DNA from: Candidatus Melainabacteria bacterium
GTDB taxonomy: Bacteria > Cyanobacteriota > Vampirovibrionia > Obscuribacterales > Obscuribacteraceae
DNA: 64,000 nt
Direction: 5' to 3'
NCBI GenBank assembly: GCA_003963305.1
Contig: RXJR01000009.1
Span: 434,150 to 498,149 of the forward strand
A program made the translations under genes and the position numbers. Below the pieces are notes generated by a model, which was not told where the DNA came from, searched no databases, and saw only the letters and a list, made by a program, of their open reading frames with translations. Below are positions 54,992 to 63,555 of this stretch, piece after piece (position 1 is the first letter of the stretch; each line of letters opens with the position of its first letter).

Positions 54992-55365
54992 GTTTGACAC
55001 CGAACCAGCGGAACTACTACGAAAAACAAAGCGGTCCGACGAAACCGAATCCGATACTCAAGTCGAATCTAGAAGCCGGTTTCAATGCCGCGCAGCTGGA
55101 AAAGGTTCAGAACGAATTGCGCGACAGTCTAGCCGAATTAGACACCATGTACGGCGGTCCGTTCACGAAAGCGACTTCGATCATGATGGCTGAAACCACG
55201 CTGGCGAACTTGCGCGAAAAGAATCTGAATGTTTACGCCGCGCTGATTGGTCCGAAGCCAGCTTCGCTTTTCGGGCTGCGGGTCATTGTAGAAAACAATT
55301 GTCCGCGCGACCTGGCTTATCTGATGGACGGAACCAAGATTCTGTACACGCTGAAGCTAGCATGA
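54988..55365 (+). CDS. Prophage hypothetical protein
   Basis: 125 residues, overlapping the previous stop. Helical middle (QLEKVQNELRDSLAELDTMY) and a beta-rich end (LFGLRVIVENNCP). Not assigned; ATGA overlap with the next gene. Confidence 0.58.
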   Translation: MSLTPNQRNYYEKQSGPTKPNPILKSNLEAGFNAAQLEKVQNELRDSLAELDTMYGGPFTKATSIMMAETTLANLREKNLNVYAALIGPKPASLFGLRVIVENNCPRDLAYLMDGTKILYTLKLA

Positions 55366-55487
55366 AAACCCGCTGCGGCTGCCCTGTTACGTCCGACCGC
55401 GTCTATTGCTTTACTGACGGGAACGGAAAACAAACCTTCATCCACTACGCTTGCGCCACCACTGCGCAAAAGCAGAAGCTAGCTTGA
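55362..55487 (+). CDS. Prophage zinc-finger-like peptide
   Basis: 41 residues. CGCPVTSDRVYC and HYAC give four or five possible zinc ligands. ATGA overlap with the gene before. Not assigned. Confidence 0.5.
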   Translation: MKTRCGCPVTSDRVYCFTDGNGKQTFIHYACATTAQKQKLA

Positions 55488-55559
55488 TGAATGCGACGCG
55501 GACGCCGCAGCGGACCGAAAGGAACTGATTCGAATCTATAAGTTTAGGAGGAAAGGAAA

Positions 55560-55799
55560 TTGACACGAAAGTGTATATCAAACAATTGCCAGAACGAAGG
55601 CGTCGGGTATTTCCAGTATGGCGGCGTTGCATCCTGGCACTGTCAGCGGTGCCTCGACATTTTTGAGGCTGCGGCGAAAGATGGAATCAAGGCTGAAAAC
55701 GTTCTTCCGCCTTACGAAATTCTAACCGCATCTGATACCACTTCCTCGCTGAAATCACCTTCCGCCGGCGGAACGAGCTCGCGCGGAGCTGGCTTTTAG
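55560..55799 (+). CDS. Prophage hypothetical protein, Cys-containing
   Basis: 79 residues from TTG 55560 behind AGGAGGAAAGG. CISNNCQNEG and WHCQRCLDIF form a likely zinc ribbon; the end is Ser/Gly-rich. Not assigned. Confidence 0.55.
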   Translation: MTRKCISNNCQNEGVGYFQYGGVASWHCQRCLDIFEAAAKDGIKAENVLPPYEILTASDTTSSLKSPSAGGTSSRGAGF

Positions 55800-55877
55800 A
55801 GATTGGCTTGTCATGCTGATTTCGGAAGACTCGAAAAAAGTTTTGATTTTCGCGGGTGCCCCATTAATCGGAGAAAT

Positions 55878-56216
55878 ATGAAGTTCATGAACAACGAACA
55901 AAAAGCGGATTCCGAAGCTCTGGACCGCGTCGAAACCGAATCGTTCGGAAGCATCTGTATTGAAATTGCGAAGGAAAGAAACAGCCAGGATCGCAAGTTC
56001 CCGCAGAACGGCAAAAACACGTTAGCCGAATGGATGCTGATTCTATCCGAGGAAGTCGGCGAAGCAGCTAAGGAAGCCTGCGACACACACTTTCACCCGA
56101 CGCCGCCTGAAGAAGTTAGAACGCGCATTCTATGGCGTAAGCTGCGCTACGAACTTATCCAGGTCGCCGCTGTTACCATCGTGATCATTGAATGGATTGA
56201 TAAAAAAATTGGCTAA
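55878..56216 (+). CDS. MazG-like nucleotide pyrophosphohydrolase
   Basis: 112 residues from ATG 55878 behind GGAGAAAT. EIAKERNSQDRKF, LAEWMLILSEEVGEAAKEAC and ELIQVAAVTIVIIEWID fit the all-alpha NTP-PPase (MazG-like) pattern with EExGE-type metal ligands and the later Glu residues. Phage members lower host (p)ppGpp or clean nucleotide pools; the real substrate here is unknown. Confidence 0.8.
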   Translation: MKFMNNEQKADSEALDRVETESFGSICIEIAKERNSQDRKFPQNGKNTLAEWMLILSEEVGEAAKEACDTHFHPTPPEEVRTRILWRKLRYELIQVAAVTIVIIEWIDKKIG

Positions 56217-56631
56217 AGCAAAGAAAAACGATTGCGGCGAACTGATCGTCGACGGGCGACCGGTCAAGATTTTGGGTATCGCCCAAAATCTTGGCGGACT
56301 TGAGCTAATCGAGTCGTCACACCTTTTCAGTGGTAACAACTACGCGCAGTATTTGCCGCCGCTGCCATCGAGCAGAACGGTGACACTAGATCTAGCATTC
56401 GACGGCGAAGCCTTTCGTTATCTGTTCAGCCGGAACGGCGCTGAAACCTTTCTGGAAATTCGGCTACCTGGCGGCGAAGAACAGCTAGTCCTAGCCATCT
56501 TGAAGGAAGTCGGCACGACTGGAAAAGAAATGTGTGTATCGTTCATTCCGCAGAAAACAGGGGTCCTGCCAGTCAAACAGGACCCCGACTGGCGTCCGCC
56601 CGAATCAATACCAGAGGATTACTATGCTTGA
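56188..56631 (+). CDS. Prophage hypothetical protein with DWRPxExxPEDY tail
   Basis: 147 residues, or 140 from TTG 56209. A beta-rich domain (LDLAFDGEAFRYLFSRNGAE, EIRLPGGEEQLVLAIL). The C-terminal DWRPPESIPEDYYA is shared with the next gene product, and the DNA of PEDY contains AGAGGAT, which serves as the ribosome site of the next gene. Overlaps the MazG-like gene end. Not assigned. Confidence 0.62.
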   Translation: MNGLIKKLAKAKKNDCGELIVDGRPVKILGIAQNLGGLELIESSHLFSGNNYAQYLPPLPSSRTVTLDLAFDGEAFRYLFSRNGAETFLEIRLPGGEEQLVLAILKEVGTTGKEMCVSFIPQKTGVLPVKQDPDWRPPESIPEDYYA

Positions 56632-57244
56632 TGATTTCAAATTAGAATATCTGAACGGACAGCTGAATGCTTTCCATCCGCCGCCTGAAGAACCGGAGAT
56701 GCGCCCGTTTATGCGCGAACTTCTTTCGGCGCCGAACGGTGAAATTCACGTCGTAGGTAATCGGCAGTGCGGCTTAACGACTGCGCTTCTAGCCGACTGG
56801 CGCTGGCATGGTGGTGACAGGTCCTTATTATTCGTCCGCGCAAAACCAGCTATAGGACACGTTTTTTCGCTTATCGTGAAACACTTCGGACAGGCGCAAA
56901 TGAAGCGGGAAGGGTTTATCGAATTATTCGCTACGCGAAAGCTTCGTGTCGAAGTTGTTTCAAGCGACCTTCATCGAATCGACTTCGGGGATTTTGGCTG
57001 GATCGGTGTTGATGTTCAGAACGTCAGCGCTGAAGAAGCTGTCGCCGAAGCTTGCCTTGAATTCGACAAGGGGCGAGGTATTCGCCCGTTTACTACGACA
57101 GCAAGGTTCCCAATCGGTTCGCGGCGAATCGTTATCGCGCAGAATCCGCCGAAGCGAGATTTTCAGACTATCTACGCGCTGCCAGAAAAGGACGAATTCG
57201 ACTGGCGCCCTAACGAACTGCTACCAGAGGATTATCATCAATGA
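56624..57244 (+). CDS. Prophage hypothetical protein with DWRPxExxPEDY tail
   Basis: 206 residues from ATG 56624, starting inside the end of the previous gene. HVVGNRQCGLTTALLADW near residue 42 looks like a degenerate P-loop (GxxxCGLTT), and WIGVDVQN at ~125 could be a Walker B-like strand, so a small NTPase is possible. The end DWRPNELLPEDYHQ repeats the motif of the gene before. ATGA overlap with a 24-residue peptide. Confidence 0.62.
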   Translation: MLDDFKLEYLNGQLNAFHPPPEEPEMRPFMRELLSAPNGEIHVVGNRQCGLTTALLADWRWHGGDRSLLFVRAKPAIGHVFSLIVKHFGQAQMKREGFIELFATRKLRVEVVSSDLHRIDFGDFGWIGVDVQNVSAEEAVAEACLEFDKGRGIRPFTTTARFPIGSRRIVIAQNPPKRDFQTIYALPEKDEFDWRPNELLPEDYHQ

Positions 57245-57315
57245 AGTTCCCCTATGTCATTCCGGTCGCGCTGCCCTTCCGGCTTCTGTTTACGCTGTTT
57301 AAGGGGATGCGATAA
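57241..57315 (+). CDS. Small hydrophobic peptide, possible
   Basis: 24 codons (MKFPYVIPVALPFRLLFTLF) starting in the previous stop (ATGA), with AGAGGAT 11 bp upstream in the PEDY codons. Hydrophobic, could insert in the membrane. Last ORF of the rightward early block. Weak evidence besides position and ribosome site. Confidence 0.4.
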   Translation: MKFPYVIPVALPFRLLFTLFKGMR

Positions 57316-57390
57316 TGCGATATCCCGTGCGGTAAATTTTTAATCGAATTGCCCGTTTTTCGTCCTAAATGTCCCGAACGGTAAACAAAA

Positions 57391-57424
57391 CAGAAAGCAC
57401 CGCCATTGCTGACGGTGCTTTCTG
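57391..57424. terminator. Strong hairpin ending the early block
   Basis: Perfect 12-bp stem CAGAAAGCACCG/CGGTGCTTTCTG (57391-57402 and 57413-57424) with a 10-nt loop. The T-run is inside the stem, as in bidirectional terminators. It lies 75 bp after the last rightward ORF. Upstream, CCCG(TG/AA)CGGTAAA occurs twice (57326-57383 region); function unknown. Confidence 0.75.
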
Positions 57425-57702
57425 ACTGTCTTATGCGTTCGCGTTGCGCGGCTGCAGTCGTTTCACGTTGCCGGTCTTAACCACCCGGCCTTTTTCATTT
57501 TAGAAGCCGCCCCTGTTCGATTTGAACGAACCCTTCGCGTATAACCGAGAACTGTCTATTCAGTAGCCGCTGGATAGATTCTGCACTTACGGAGGCTCAC
57601 AGAGCTAGGGGCTATGGCGCCCAGCGAACACGTCTGCCGTAACATTTTAGACTGGCGAACCAGAATGAACGCGCCGTCGAGCAAAAGAAATAATACCACG
57701 GC

Positions 57703-57729
57703 AAAAGGGCGACCACACAGCCGCCCTTT
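57703..57729 (-). terminator. Terminator after the lysis cassette
   Basis: AAAGGGCG/CGCCCTTT (57704-57711 and 57722-57729), 10-nt loop, ending in T4 on the minus strand. It lies about 40 bp beyond the endolysin stop and closes the leftward late operon. The remaining 57425-57770 holds no convincing gene. Confidence 0.7.
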
Positions 57730-57770
57730 CAAATCAAACCACACGAATTAATTGTACACCAGAGGCGGTG

Positions 57771-58379
57771 CTAGCTGAAAACCTTTTGTTCGAAACCTAA
57801 TTTCATGATCGCGGCTAACCCCAGTTGCTGACTGACTAATTCGGGCTTCCACTGAACTACCCACTTTCCGCCCTGGTTCACTTCGATGTACTTTCCCTTC
57901 GTATACTGGTTAGTCATCGACCAGAGATACGGCGTTTTAACGTCAGGATGGTATTGTCGATATCCATAGCCGTTATATCCTTCCAGCTGCCACAGACAGC
58001 CGGCTATGCTCCAATCCTTCCATTTGTTCAAGCCGCGCACATTGACCAGGGCGTCATATGCGCTTTCTTCCCAGGACCAGGGTCCAGGCGTCAGCGGTCT
58101 GTTAGCTGGGCGCTTCTTCGTCTTCTGAGCCAACGGGTCGCCGTTGTGTATGTGCTTTGAAAAATCGTTATGGCATTCAATATAGTGGATGATTCCGACT
58201 ATCCACCACGGGCACCCGACGCGTTCGGCGACTCCTTGATAGCGCGGCTTGTTCGCGACAATGGTTTTTATAATCGGTCCGGCGAAACGCTTCCCTTGTT
58301 CTGAAACGACCGCAGCGGCGAACAGCGATTCATATTCTTTCTTCAGCGCGTCATTAAATGATACTGGCAGTGGTGGCAC
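57771..58379 (-). CDS. Endolysin (lysozyme-like)
   Basis: 202 residues if started at GTG 58379, which is well spaced from AAGGGGA; TTG 58385 is too close. WWIVGIIHYIECHNDFSKHI with HNGDPLAQKT, then WSWEESAYDAL and LWQLEGYNGYGYRQYHPDVK, match the lysozyme-like cell-wall hydrolases of many phages (catalytic Glu expected in the IEC segment). No signal peptide, so it needs a holin. Last gene of the leftward operon. Confidence 0.85.
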   Translation of the reverse strand: MPPLPVSFNDALKKEYESLFAAAVVSEQGKRFAGPIIKTIVANKPRYQGVAERVGCPWWIVGIIHYIECHNDFSKHIHNGDPLAQKTKKRPANRPLTPGPWSWEESAYDALVNVRGLNKWKDWSIAGCLWQLEGYNGYGYRQYHPDVKTPYLWSMTNQYTKGKYIEVNQGGKWVVQWKPELVSQQLGLAAIMKLGFEQKVFS

Positions 58380-58381
58380 TA

Positions 58382-58687
58382 TCAATCCCCTTCAATTGGT
58401 TCAACGTCCTGGGCGTCGACTTCTATCTTTTTATGTGTGCCTGTCACTTCGTCGACTAGCACTTCTTGAACTTCAGTCACAGCTGGTAGAAACCACTTTC
58501 TTACTTCCGAAATCGATTTCACGGAGAATTCGAAAACGCCGTGACCGATGAAATATAGAACAAAGAAGATAAGTGTCCAGTGCGGTTCAAAGCGACCTGT
58601 CACGCTTATTTGCGTGTATGCGTTCAGCGCCCAGGCGAAGAAAATGCACGCACACAGGAATATAACGAAGTAGCTTTTTGCCGGCAC
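58382..58687 (-). CDS. Two-TM membrane protein, holin candidate
   Basis: 101 residues, GTG start behind GGAAGGG. Transmembrane helices at ~5-25 (YFVIFLCACIFFAWALNAY) and ~38-55 (LIFFVLYFIGHGVFEF), then a charged cytoplasmic tail ending in acidic residues. Placement directly upstream of the endolysin is that of a holin. Confidence 0.7.
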   Translation of the reverse strand: MPAKSYFVIFLCACIFFAWALNAYTQISVTGRFEPHWTLIFFVLYFIGHGVFEFSVKSISEVRKWFLPAVTEVQEVLVDEVTGTHKKIEVDAQDVEPIEGD

Positions 58688-58707
58688 TGGATACCCTTCC
58701 TGTTTTG

Positions 58708-58839
58708 TTATCGTGTCACCATCGGCACTATATAAGCCGCTGCTGCTGCAATTGCGAGCGCAGCGAGAGCGACGCCGATAGCGTAGTCATAGCCGCGGCT
58801 GAATTCTTTGTGAACGCGGCATGTTATCAATCTGTGCAT
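58708..58839 (-). CDS. Small single-TM protein of the lysis cassette
   Basis: 43 residues behind AAGGAAAA. A charged N-terminus (MHRLITCRVHKEFSRGYDY) and one Ala-rich transmembrane helix (AIGVALAALAIAAAAAYIV). It may be a second holin, antiholin or pinholin-like protein; sequence cannot decide. Confidence 0.6.
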   Translation of the reverse strand: MHRLITCRVHKEFSRGYDYAIGVALAALAIAAAAAYIVPMVTR

Positions 58840-58880
58840 TGCTTTTCCTTTCTTAGTGAAGTGTCAACGATTGTGCGACG

Positions 58881-59384
58881 CTATTTCTTCTTTGAATGTG
58901 CCGCCTTGACGCCTTCGACGTAGTTGTGAACGTCGTCGAAACCAGACTTGATCTGTGCGTATCCGGCTTTGACCTGGTCTTTATTGACCGCAGCTTCAAG
59001 CGAAGCAAGTCCGCCGCCAATGTCAGCAGAAGCCGCTTTGACAGCGCCGATAGTCTGAACCATAGTCGCCGCGATTGCCTTCAGGTCGGCGATACAATCT
59101 TCAGGATTCGATTTCGTATCCTTCGCGAATTCAACTAGTTCCGCTTCAAGCTTTTCTAGGTTCGGAGTAGCAGCCAGAAGCGCTGTTCCGCCGGCTCTTA
59201 GTTCAACGATTGCGGCTTCTGTCTTGTCGTGATCAATCGCGTGAATAACTTCAGATGCGCCGGCTTCGAACTTGACCTTAATCGCGCCCATTTGTTCAAC
59301 GTCTGGAACGTGATTATTATCTTCGTCTGCTTTCATCAAGCGGTCTTTGACCATTTTTTCAGGGTCTAATCCTGGAAATCCCAT
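58881..59384 (-). CDS. Prophage hypothetical protein
   Basis: 167 residues behind GAGGAAAA. Entirely helical and Ala/Glu/Lys-rich, with about three similar helical repeats (LRAGGTALLAATPNLEKLEA, LKAIAATMVQTIGAVKAASA, YAQIKSGFDDVHNYVEGVKA). Lies between tail and lysis genes. Not assigned. Confidence 0.62.
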   Translation of the reverse strand: MGFPGLDPEKMVKDRLMKADEDNNHVPDVEQMGAIKVKFEAGASEVIHAIDHDKTEAAIVELRAGGTALLAATPNLEKLEAELVEFAKDTKSNPEDCIADLKAIAATMVQTIGAVKAASADIGGGLASLEAAVNKDQVKAGYAQIKSGFDDVHNYVEGVKAAHSKKK

Positions 59385-59474
59385 AATATTTTTTCCTCAC
59401 TTTGATTTCATGTAGCCACTACTGGCGATGTCTATTCCTAATCGAATTGAGCGCTGAACGCTAGCGCAAAAGTG

Positions 59475-59912
59475 CTAGCCGACCGTGCCTTCGTTCTTAA
59501 AAATGTGGTTGAACGTGATTACAAGCGACTTTCCGGACGGAACGTCGATGCTGGGCGCGCAGTCTACTTTTGTAATTAAATTTCCCCCTGCCGGCGGGTC
59601 TGTTGTGTTCGCGGCGACGCCGTCACTGTCGAATATTCCGACGTTGGTTATAGTCTTCGAAGCGTCAGCGACTAGCGTCACGACAGCGCGCCAGATGTCG
59701 TTAAACTTGTCGCGTGTTTCCTGCGTGCTGACGCATTCGACGCGCCGGTGATAGCCGCTTCCGTCGACTTCCGCCGACTTCGATTCGGTGAACAAAGTCG
59801 TGTCGTCTAGCGCTGTCGTGCCGGCACCAGTGCCCCAGGCACCGAACCAGGTTCCTGTCTGCTGCGACAGGAAAAACGTGATTGAACTTAAACCAAGATT
59901 CACAAGTGGCAT
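59475..59912 (-). CDS. Putative tail-tip or fibre-associated protein
   Basis: 145 residues behind AAGGAAGGA. Gly/Thr/Ser-rich beta protein (TWFGAWGTGAGTTALDDTTL; KSLVITFNHIFKNEG), in the style of small tail-fibre or receptor-binding subunits. The position after the large tail protein supports a virion role. No defined family. Confidence 0.55.
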   Translation of the reverse strand: MPLVNLGLSSITFFLSQQTGTWFGAWGTGAGTTALDDTTLFTESKSAEVDGSGYHRRVECVSTQETRDKFNDIWRAVVTLVADASKTITNVGIFDSDGVAANTTDPPAGGNLITKVDCAPSIDVPSGKSLVITFNHIFKNEGTVG

Positions 59913-59915
59913 GAT

Positions 59916-60077
59916 TTATCCTTCCTTTTCTTCTTCGTGGATTTCGGTATGAATGATGCCGTAATCCTTGTAAACAGAACCGTCTTCATTGACGATCACA
60001 GCCGATACTTCCGTTCGCGCTACTAATCCTTGCAAGCCTTTTCCTAGCGTTACTTTCGTTTGTTGTTCTTCTTCCAT
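59916..60077 (-). CDS. Prophage small acidic protein
   Basis: 53 residues behind AGAGGAAAA, ending three bases before the next start. Contains TEVSAVIVNEDGSVYKDYGI and acidic ends. Not assigned; could be a chaperone or connector of the tail proteins. Confidence 0.55.
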   Translation of the reverse strand: MEEEQQTKVTLGKGLQGLVARTEVSAVIVNEDGSVYKDYGIIHTEIHEEEKEG

Positions 60078-60089
60078 TCGCTTTTCCTC

Positions 60090-62990
60090 TTAGCGTTTCT
60101 TTGCTTGTCCGGTGCCGACAATGATGTCGAACGACACATAGATATTTCCGTCTTCCAGGTCTTCGACCGTGTTCGTCGCCGCGCGGATCGGCACATCGAA
60201 AGCGACCTGCATAGCGCCGTCTTCCAGGTCCAGGACCGTCGCTGATTCTTCGGCGCCGACTTTCGCGTCGTAAGTAACGAATATTCGCGGGTCGACAAAT
60301 TCGCCGACGACGCCGACTTCGATGTCGAATGTTCGATTGATTGATTCGACTACTATTCCGCTGACCGATGCCCAGGACGAAACATAGGCGGTATCGCGCA
60401 TAGTGCGAACGCGAACGTCGTATTCGCCAGGTTCCGGCACCGTGATATAGACGACGCCCAGCCGCTTAGAAATGATCGTGTTACCCTGCCAGTATTTCTG
60501 TTCATCTGGGTCTGTCGATTTCTTATAAGAGAACTGGAATTTATCGACGTACTGCGAATAACCTGGGCGTTGCATTTCGAGAGTGATTGATAAATTGTGG
60601 ACTGAATGCGACAGAATAGTCGGCGTCGCAAGTGGGTTTGTATTACGTGGTAATACGCCGACTTGTCCAGTCGAAGGAAGTTCTATAGAACCATCAACAT
60701 AGTGAACGCCTGGCGCTGCATCAGTACAGGTAATTTGAACGTTGCCTTCAGCGTCCGGCGCGACGTTTGTCACCAGGCATTCATGAACAGGGTCTTCGCC
60801 GAACATGAGCAAGTCGCCGGCATTCGGATGCGCGTCGTCGTCATACCAGATAACAGGCGAAGCCAGGTCGACACGATTGGAATCCGGCGTAATTGAAACG
60901 TTTTCGAACGTGACGCCCAGGTTATTAGCACAGCGGACCCTGATACTATACGTAGTGCCCGAATCGTAGTCGGCTGAAGATATCAGCTGTTCGTCGACGA
61001 TGAAGCCGGTCACATAGCCGCCGCTGGTCAGAACTTCCAAGATTTTGCCGCTGTTGTTAACATCCCAAACGACCGGGCTGTTAACTAGAATCAAGTCGCC
61101 CTGGTTCAATATGTAGCCGTCAGTTTCGGTCGTGAATTCGTAATATGTGCCGCGCTGCTGGAAAGTTTCGAGCATATGCCGGGCGAGCTTGTAGACCTGA
61201 CTTTCGCGCGTGACATACGGGAAATCTTGCCGCAAAAGTTTATAGACGGTTTCTGGCGTGTAGCCGTCGCGGCAGATCAATACTTCGCCCTGCTGCGGTC
61301 CGTCGCCTTTATAAGCTGTCGTTTCGTCCAGGAACTGAGCTAGTATCGCGTGCGGAATTCCGTCGGTCAGAAATGTTTTCGTGACCTTGAAATTCTTGTA
61401 ATTGCGTGAACAAAAGTGCTGGGCGACTTCGGTATTTAGAACGCGCGGTCTGTCGATAATAACGCGGTGTGAATCGTCGTTCTTAACGAACTGCATCCTG
61501 GCAGTTGCGCCGATCTGGTTCAGAAGTTCGAACGCGCTAATGTCTTCGGCGACTACACCGTCGCAGCGAAAATCGTTCGCGACACACCATTCATGCGCCT
61601 TTTTGAAACTGTCGCCGTCGATTCTATTGCAGTCCAGGGCGTTGTAATTGAGAGCGCCGGAAGTGAGAACCAGAAGACCGCAGTCCGACGGATTGTCGGA
61701 AGCGTCTATCACCGCTGGCGATACCAGGGCGCGACCGTCCAGGACCATGTTTAGATCATTGTTTGGGTGACTAGCGAAGTTCGCGCCGTTCCAATATGAA
61801 AGCAAAGATTGAGCATCGCAGCGGAACGCCGGCAGTGTGCCATTCAGCGCCACCAGAGGATTGAAGACGCTGGAATTTGGCGCATTCTGGAAGTATTGAG
61901 CATTGAAAATATGCCCGCCATATGCCGGCGTGGACGAATTGACTGGATAATACGGCGAATTGTTGTTCGACACAGCACCATTAACAGTGCGGTCTTCGGT
62001 GCCGTCGTCGCGATTGTCTGTCGAAAGAATGCGCATCGCGATAAACGACAGCGGAATAATCCGCCCGTGCCGGTCCTTTCTGAACTGCTGAAACGCCGGC
62101 TTGTTCTTGAATCCCTTGATAGCTATCAGCTGGATTTCGGAAATGGTTCGCGGCGCCTGGTCGTCTGTGTCAGTCGTTTCGGCGTTAACACGCGTGACGA
62201 GGATTTCATAGTTACCCTTCGGAACGCGCATCTTTCCAGTACTGTCGCGGAATGAATACTGACTGCCGGCGTTGCTTGTGTAGGACTTCAGAACGATTGA
62301 TTCGTTCGTTTCTTTGTTTCGTGCGATCAGTTGAACTTCCACATATCCAGGCGCTTGACCATATGGTGGCGTGTTCGAATTGCGGTGATATAGACCACGC
62401 GGAAAGGCGAAGTCTAGTTCAATCCATTCGACATCGTTCGAAGGAACGTCGTAAATCTGCGTGACGTTCTGCGTCAGTTTAACGTCGGACAGGTTCGTCT
62501 GTTGACAGCACAGCGGATAAAGAGTGATCGGCGGGTCGTTCTTAAACCCCGATGTAACCTGCATTACATGACGCGGAAAGTTCGCTTCTGTCATCGGCAG
62601 TACGCCTGGACCGTTCGGATTCTGGAAAAAATAATTCGTCAGGAAGACGGGACCAGGACCTATTTCGTAAACAAGATTGATAAACGAATAATTTTGCCAG
62701 CGGTTCGTCGGCTGATAACCCGGGTAAAGAACGGTGCCGTCGAAGATATTTATGATTTCAGTGTAGGGCTGACATGCCCGGTTCGGAAAGATTTGTTTAG
62801 GCTTGCCCAGGACGCGCCCGACTTTGCCCCATTTATTGGCGACGTTACTAGAGCCGGTCAGCTGTGGCACCATTGGCGCGGTCTGCTGTGCCACCTGGGG
62901 CGGTGTCGAAGTGTTAGGCGCTGCCGGCGCTATCGGATTGAATAGCGGATGATATCTGACAGCTGGTGTCCAGTTTTTCGCGAAATCCAT
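60090..62990 (-). CDS. Large phage tail-tip protein (J-like)
   Basis: 966 residues behind GGGGG. The N-terminus is Pro/Ala-rich. Residues ~70-620 contain the baseplate/hub-like region of tail-tip attachment proteins (ALDCNRIDGDSFKKAHEWC; GATARMQFVKND; ETVYKLLRQDFPYVTRESQV). Near ~820-900 a fibronectin-III-like domain (EPGEYDVRVRTMRDTAYVSSW) follows. The order with the two genes upstream is that of a long-tailed phage tail-tip module; siphovirus morphology is inferred. Confidence 0.82.
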   Translation of the reverse strand: MDFAKNWTPAVRYHPLFNPIAPAAPNTSTPPQVAQQTAPMVPQLTGSSNVANKWGKVGRVLGKPKQIFPNRACQPYTEIINIFDGTVLYPGYQPTNRWQNYSFINLVYEIGPGPVFLTNYFFQNPNGPGVLPMTEANFPRHVMQVTSGFKNDPPITLYPLCCQQTNLSDVKLTQNVTQIYDVPSNDVEWIELDFAFPRGLYHRNSNTPPYGQAPGYVEVQLIARNKETNESIVLKSYTSNAGSQYSFRDSTGKMRVPKGNYEILVTRVNAETTDTDDQAPRTISEIQLIAIKGFKNKPAFQQFRKDRHGRIIPLSFIAMRILSTDNRDDGTEDRTVNGAVSNNNSPYYPVNSSTPAYGGHIFNAQYFQNAPNSSVFNPLVALNGTLPAFRCDAQSLLSYWNGANFASHPNNDLNMVLDGRALVSPAVIDASDNPSDCGLLVLTSGALNYNALDCNRIDGDSFKKAHEWCVANDFRCDGVVAEDISAFELLNQIGATARMQFVKNDDSHRVIIDRPRVLNTEVAQHFCSRNYKNFKVTKTFLTDGIPHAILAQFLDETTAYKGDGPQQGEVLICRDGYTPETVYKLLRQDFPYVTRESQVYKLARHMLETFQQRGTYYEFTTETDGYILNQGDLILVNSPVVWDVNNSGKILEVLTSGGYVTGFIVDEQLISSADYDSGTTYSIRVRCANNLGVTFENVSITPDSNRVDLASPVIWYDDDAHPNAGDLLMFGEDPVHECLVTNVAPDAEGNVQITCTDAAPGVHYVDGSIELPSTGQVGVLPRNTNPLATPTILSHSVHNLSITLEMQRPGYSQYVDKFQFSYKKSTDPDEQKYWQGNTIISKRLGVVYITVPEPGEYDVRVRTMRDTAYVSSWASVSGIVVESINRTFDIEVGVVGEFVDPRIFVTYDAKVGAEESATVLDLEDGAMQVAFDVPIRAATNTVEDLEDGNIYVSFDIIVGTGQAKKR

Positions 62991-62991
62991 A

Positions 62992-63555
62992 TTAACCCCC
63001 TGGCGGTTCTTCGCCGTGCGCGAAGTCGACGTTCACTGGCGCGCCACCGAAGTTAGTACCAGCGATATACTGACCAAGTTCGAACAGCCCTTCATTCGCG
63101 CCAAGTGAGTAGACAAGCCAGGGAAGACCTTCGCTTAGTGCGTCTTCCGCGCCTAGAGTAAGTTCGACAGCCTGGTCGTCACATTGCAGCTGCCGCAGCG
63201 CATATGTCTGCGTCCATAGAAGTGTGTCCGGTTCCGCCGCGATGATTTTGGAAATCGACACCGTGATTTCGGCGTCGCGCTGCATAAGGACCAGGAGCTT
63301 ACCCAGCGTTAGGTCGACATTGTCCAGGCGAAGCGTTCCTGTAGGATCTGAATTGTCTTCGGATTCCGCCGGCGGCTGAAAAGTAAAGGTGCGTTTCTGG
63401 TATGTATTGCCACCAGATACGATGTCTTCGTTATTGTCGACGAAGCGCTGTGTCGGAAAAATTGGCGACGAAATTTCGCACAGATAAAGCCAGACCTGCC
63501 CTTTATTGTGCTGGTCGTTCATGGCGTGTTTTGCTAGTGTGCTAAAAATTCTCAT
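62992..63555 (-). CDS. Phage tail protein, DUF1833-like
   Basis: 187 residues from ATG 63555, ATGA overlap with the gene upstream. Contains YLCEISSPIFPTQRFVDNNE, FQPPAESEDNSDPTGTLRLD and LGAEDALSEGLPW, which fit the DUF1833-type proteins beside tail-tip genes. It should join tail tube end and tip complex. Confidence 0.75.
   Translation of the reverse strand: MRIFSTLAKHAMNDQHNKGQVWLYLCEISSPIFPTQRFVDNNEDIVSGGNTYQKRTFTFQPPAESEDNSDPTGTLRLDNVDLTLGKLLVLMQRDAEITVSISKIIAAEPDTLLWTQTYALRQLQCDDQAVELTLGAEDALSEGLPWLVYSLGANEGLFELGQYIAGTNFGGAPVNVDFAHGEEPPGG

Noticed and set aside
57556-57744. 62-codon minus-strand frame beyond the endolysin
   Set aside because: It overlaps the late terminator and has no ribosome site or recognisable protein features.
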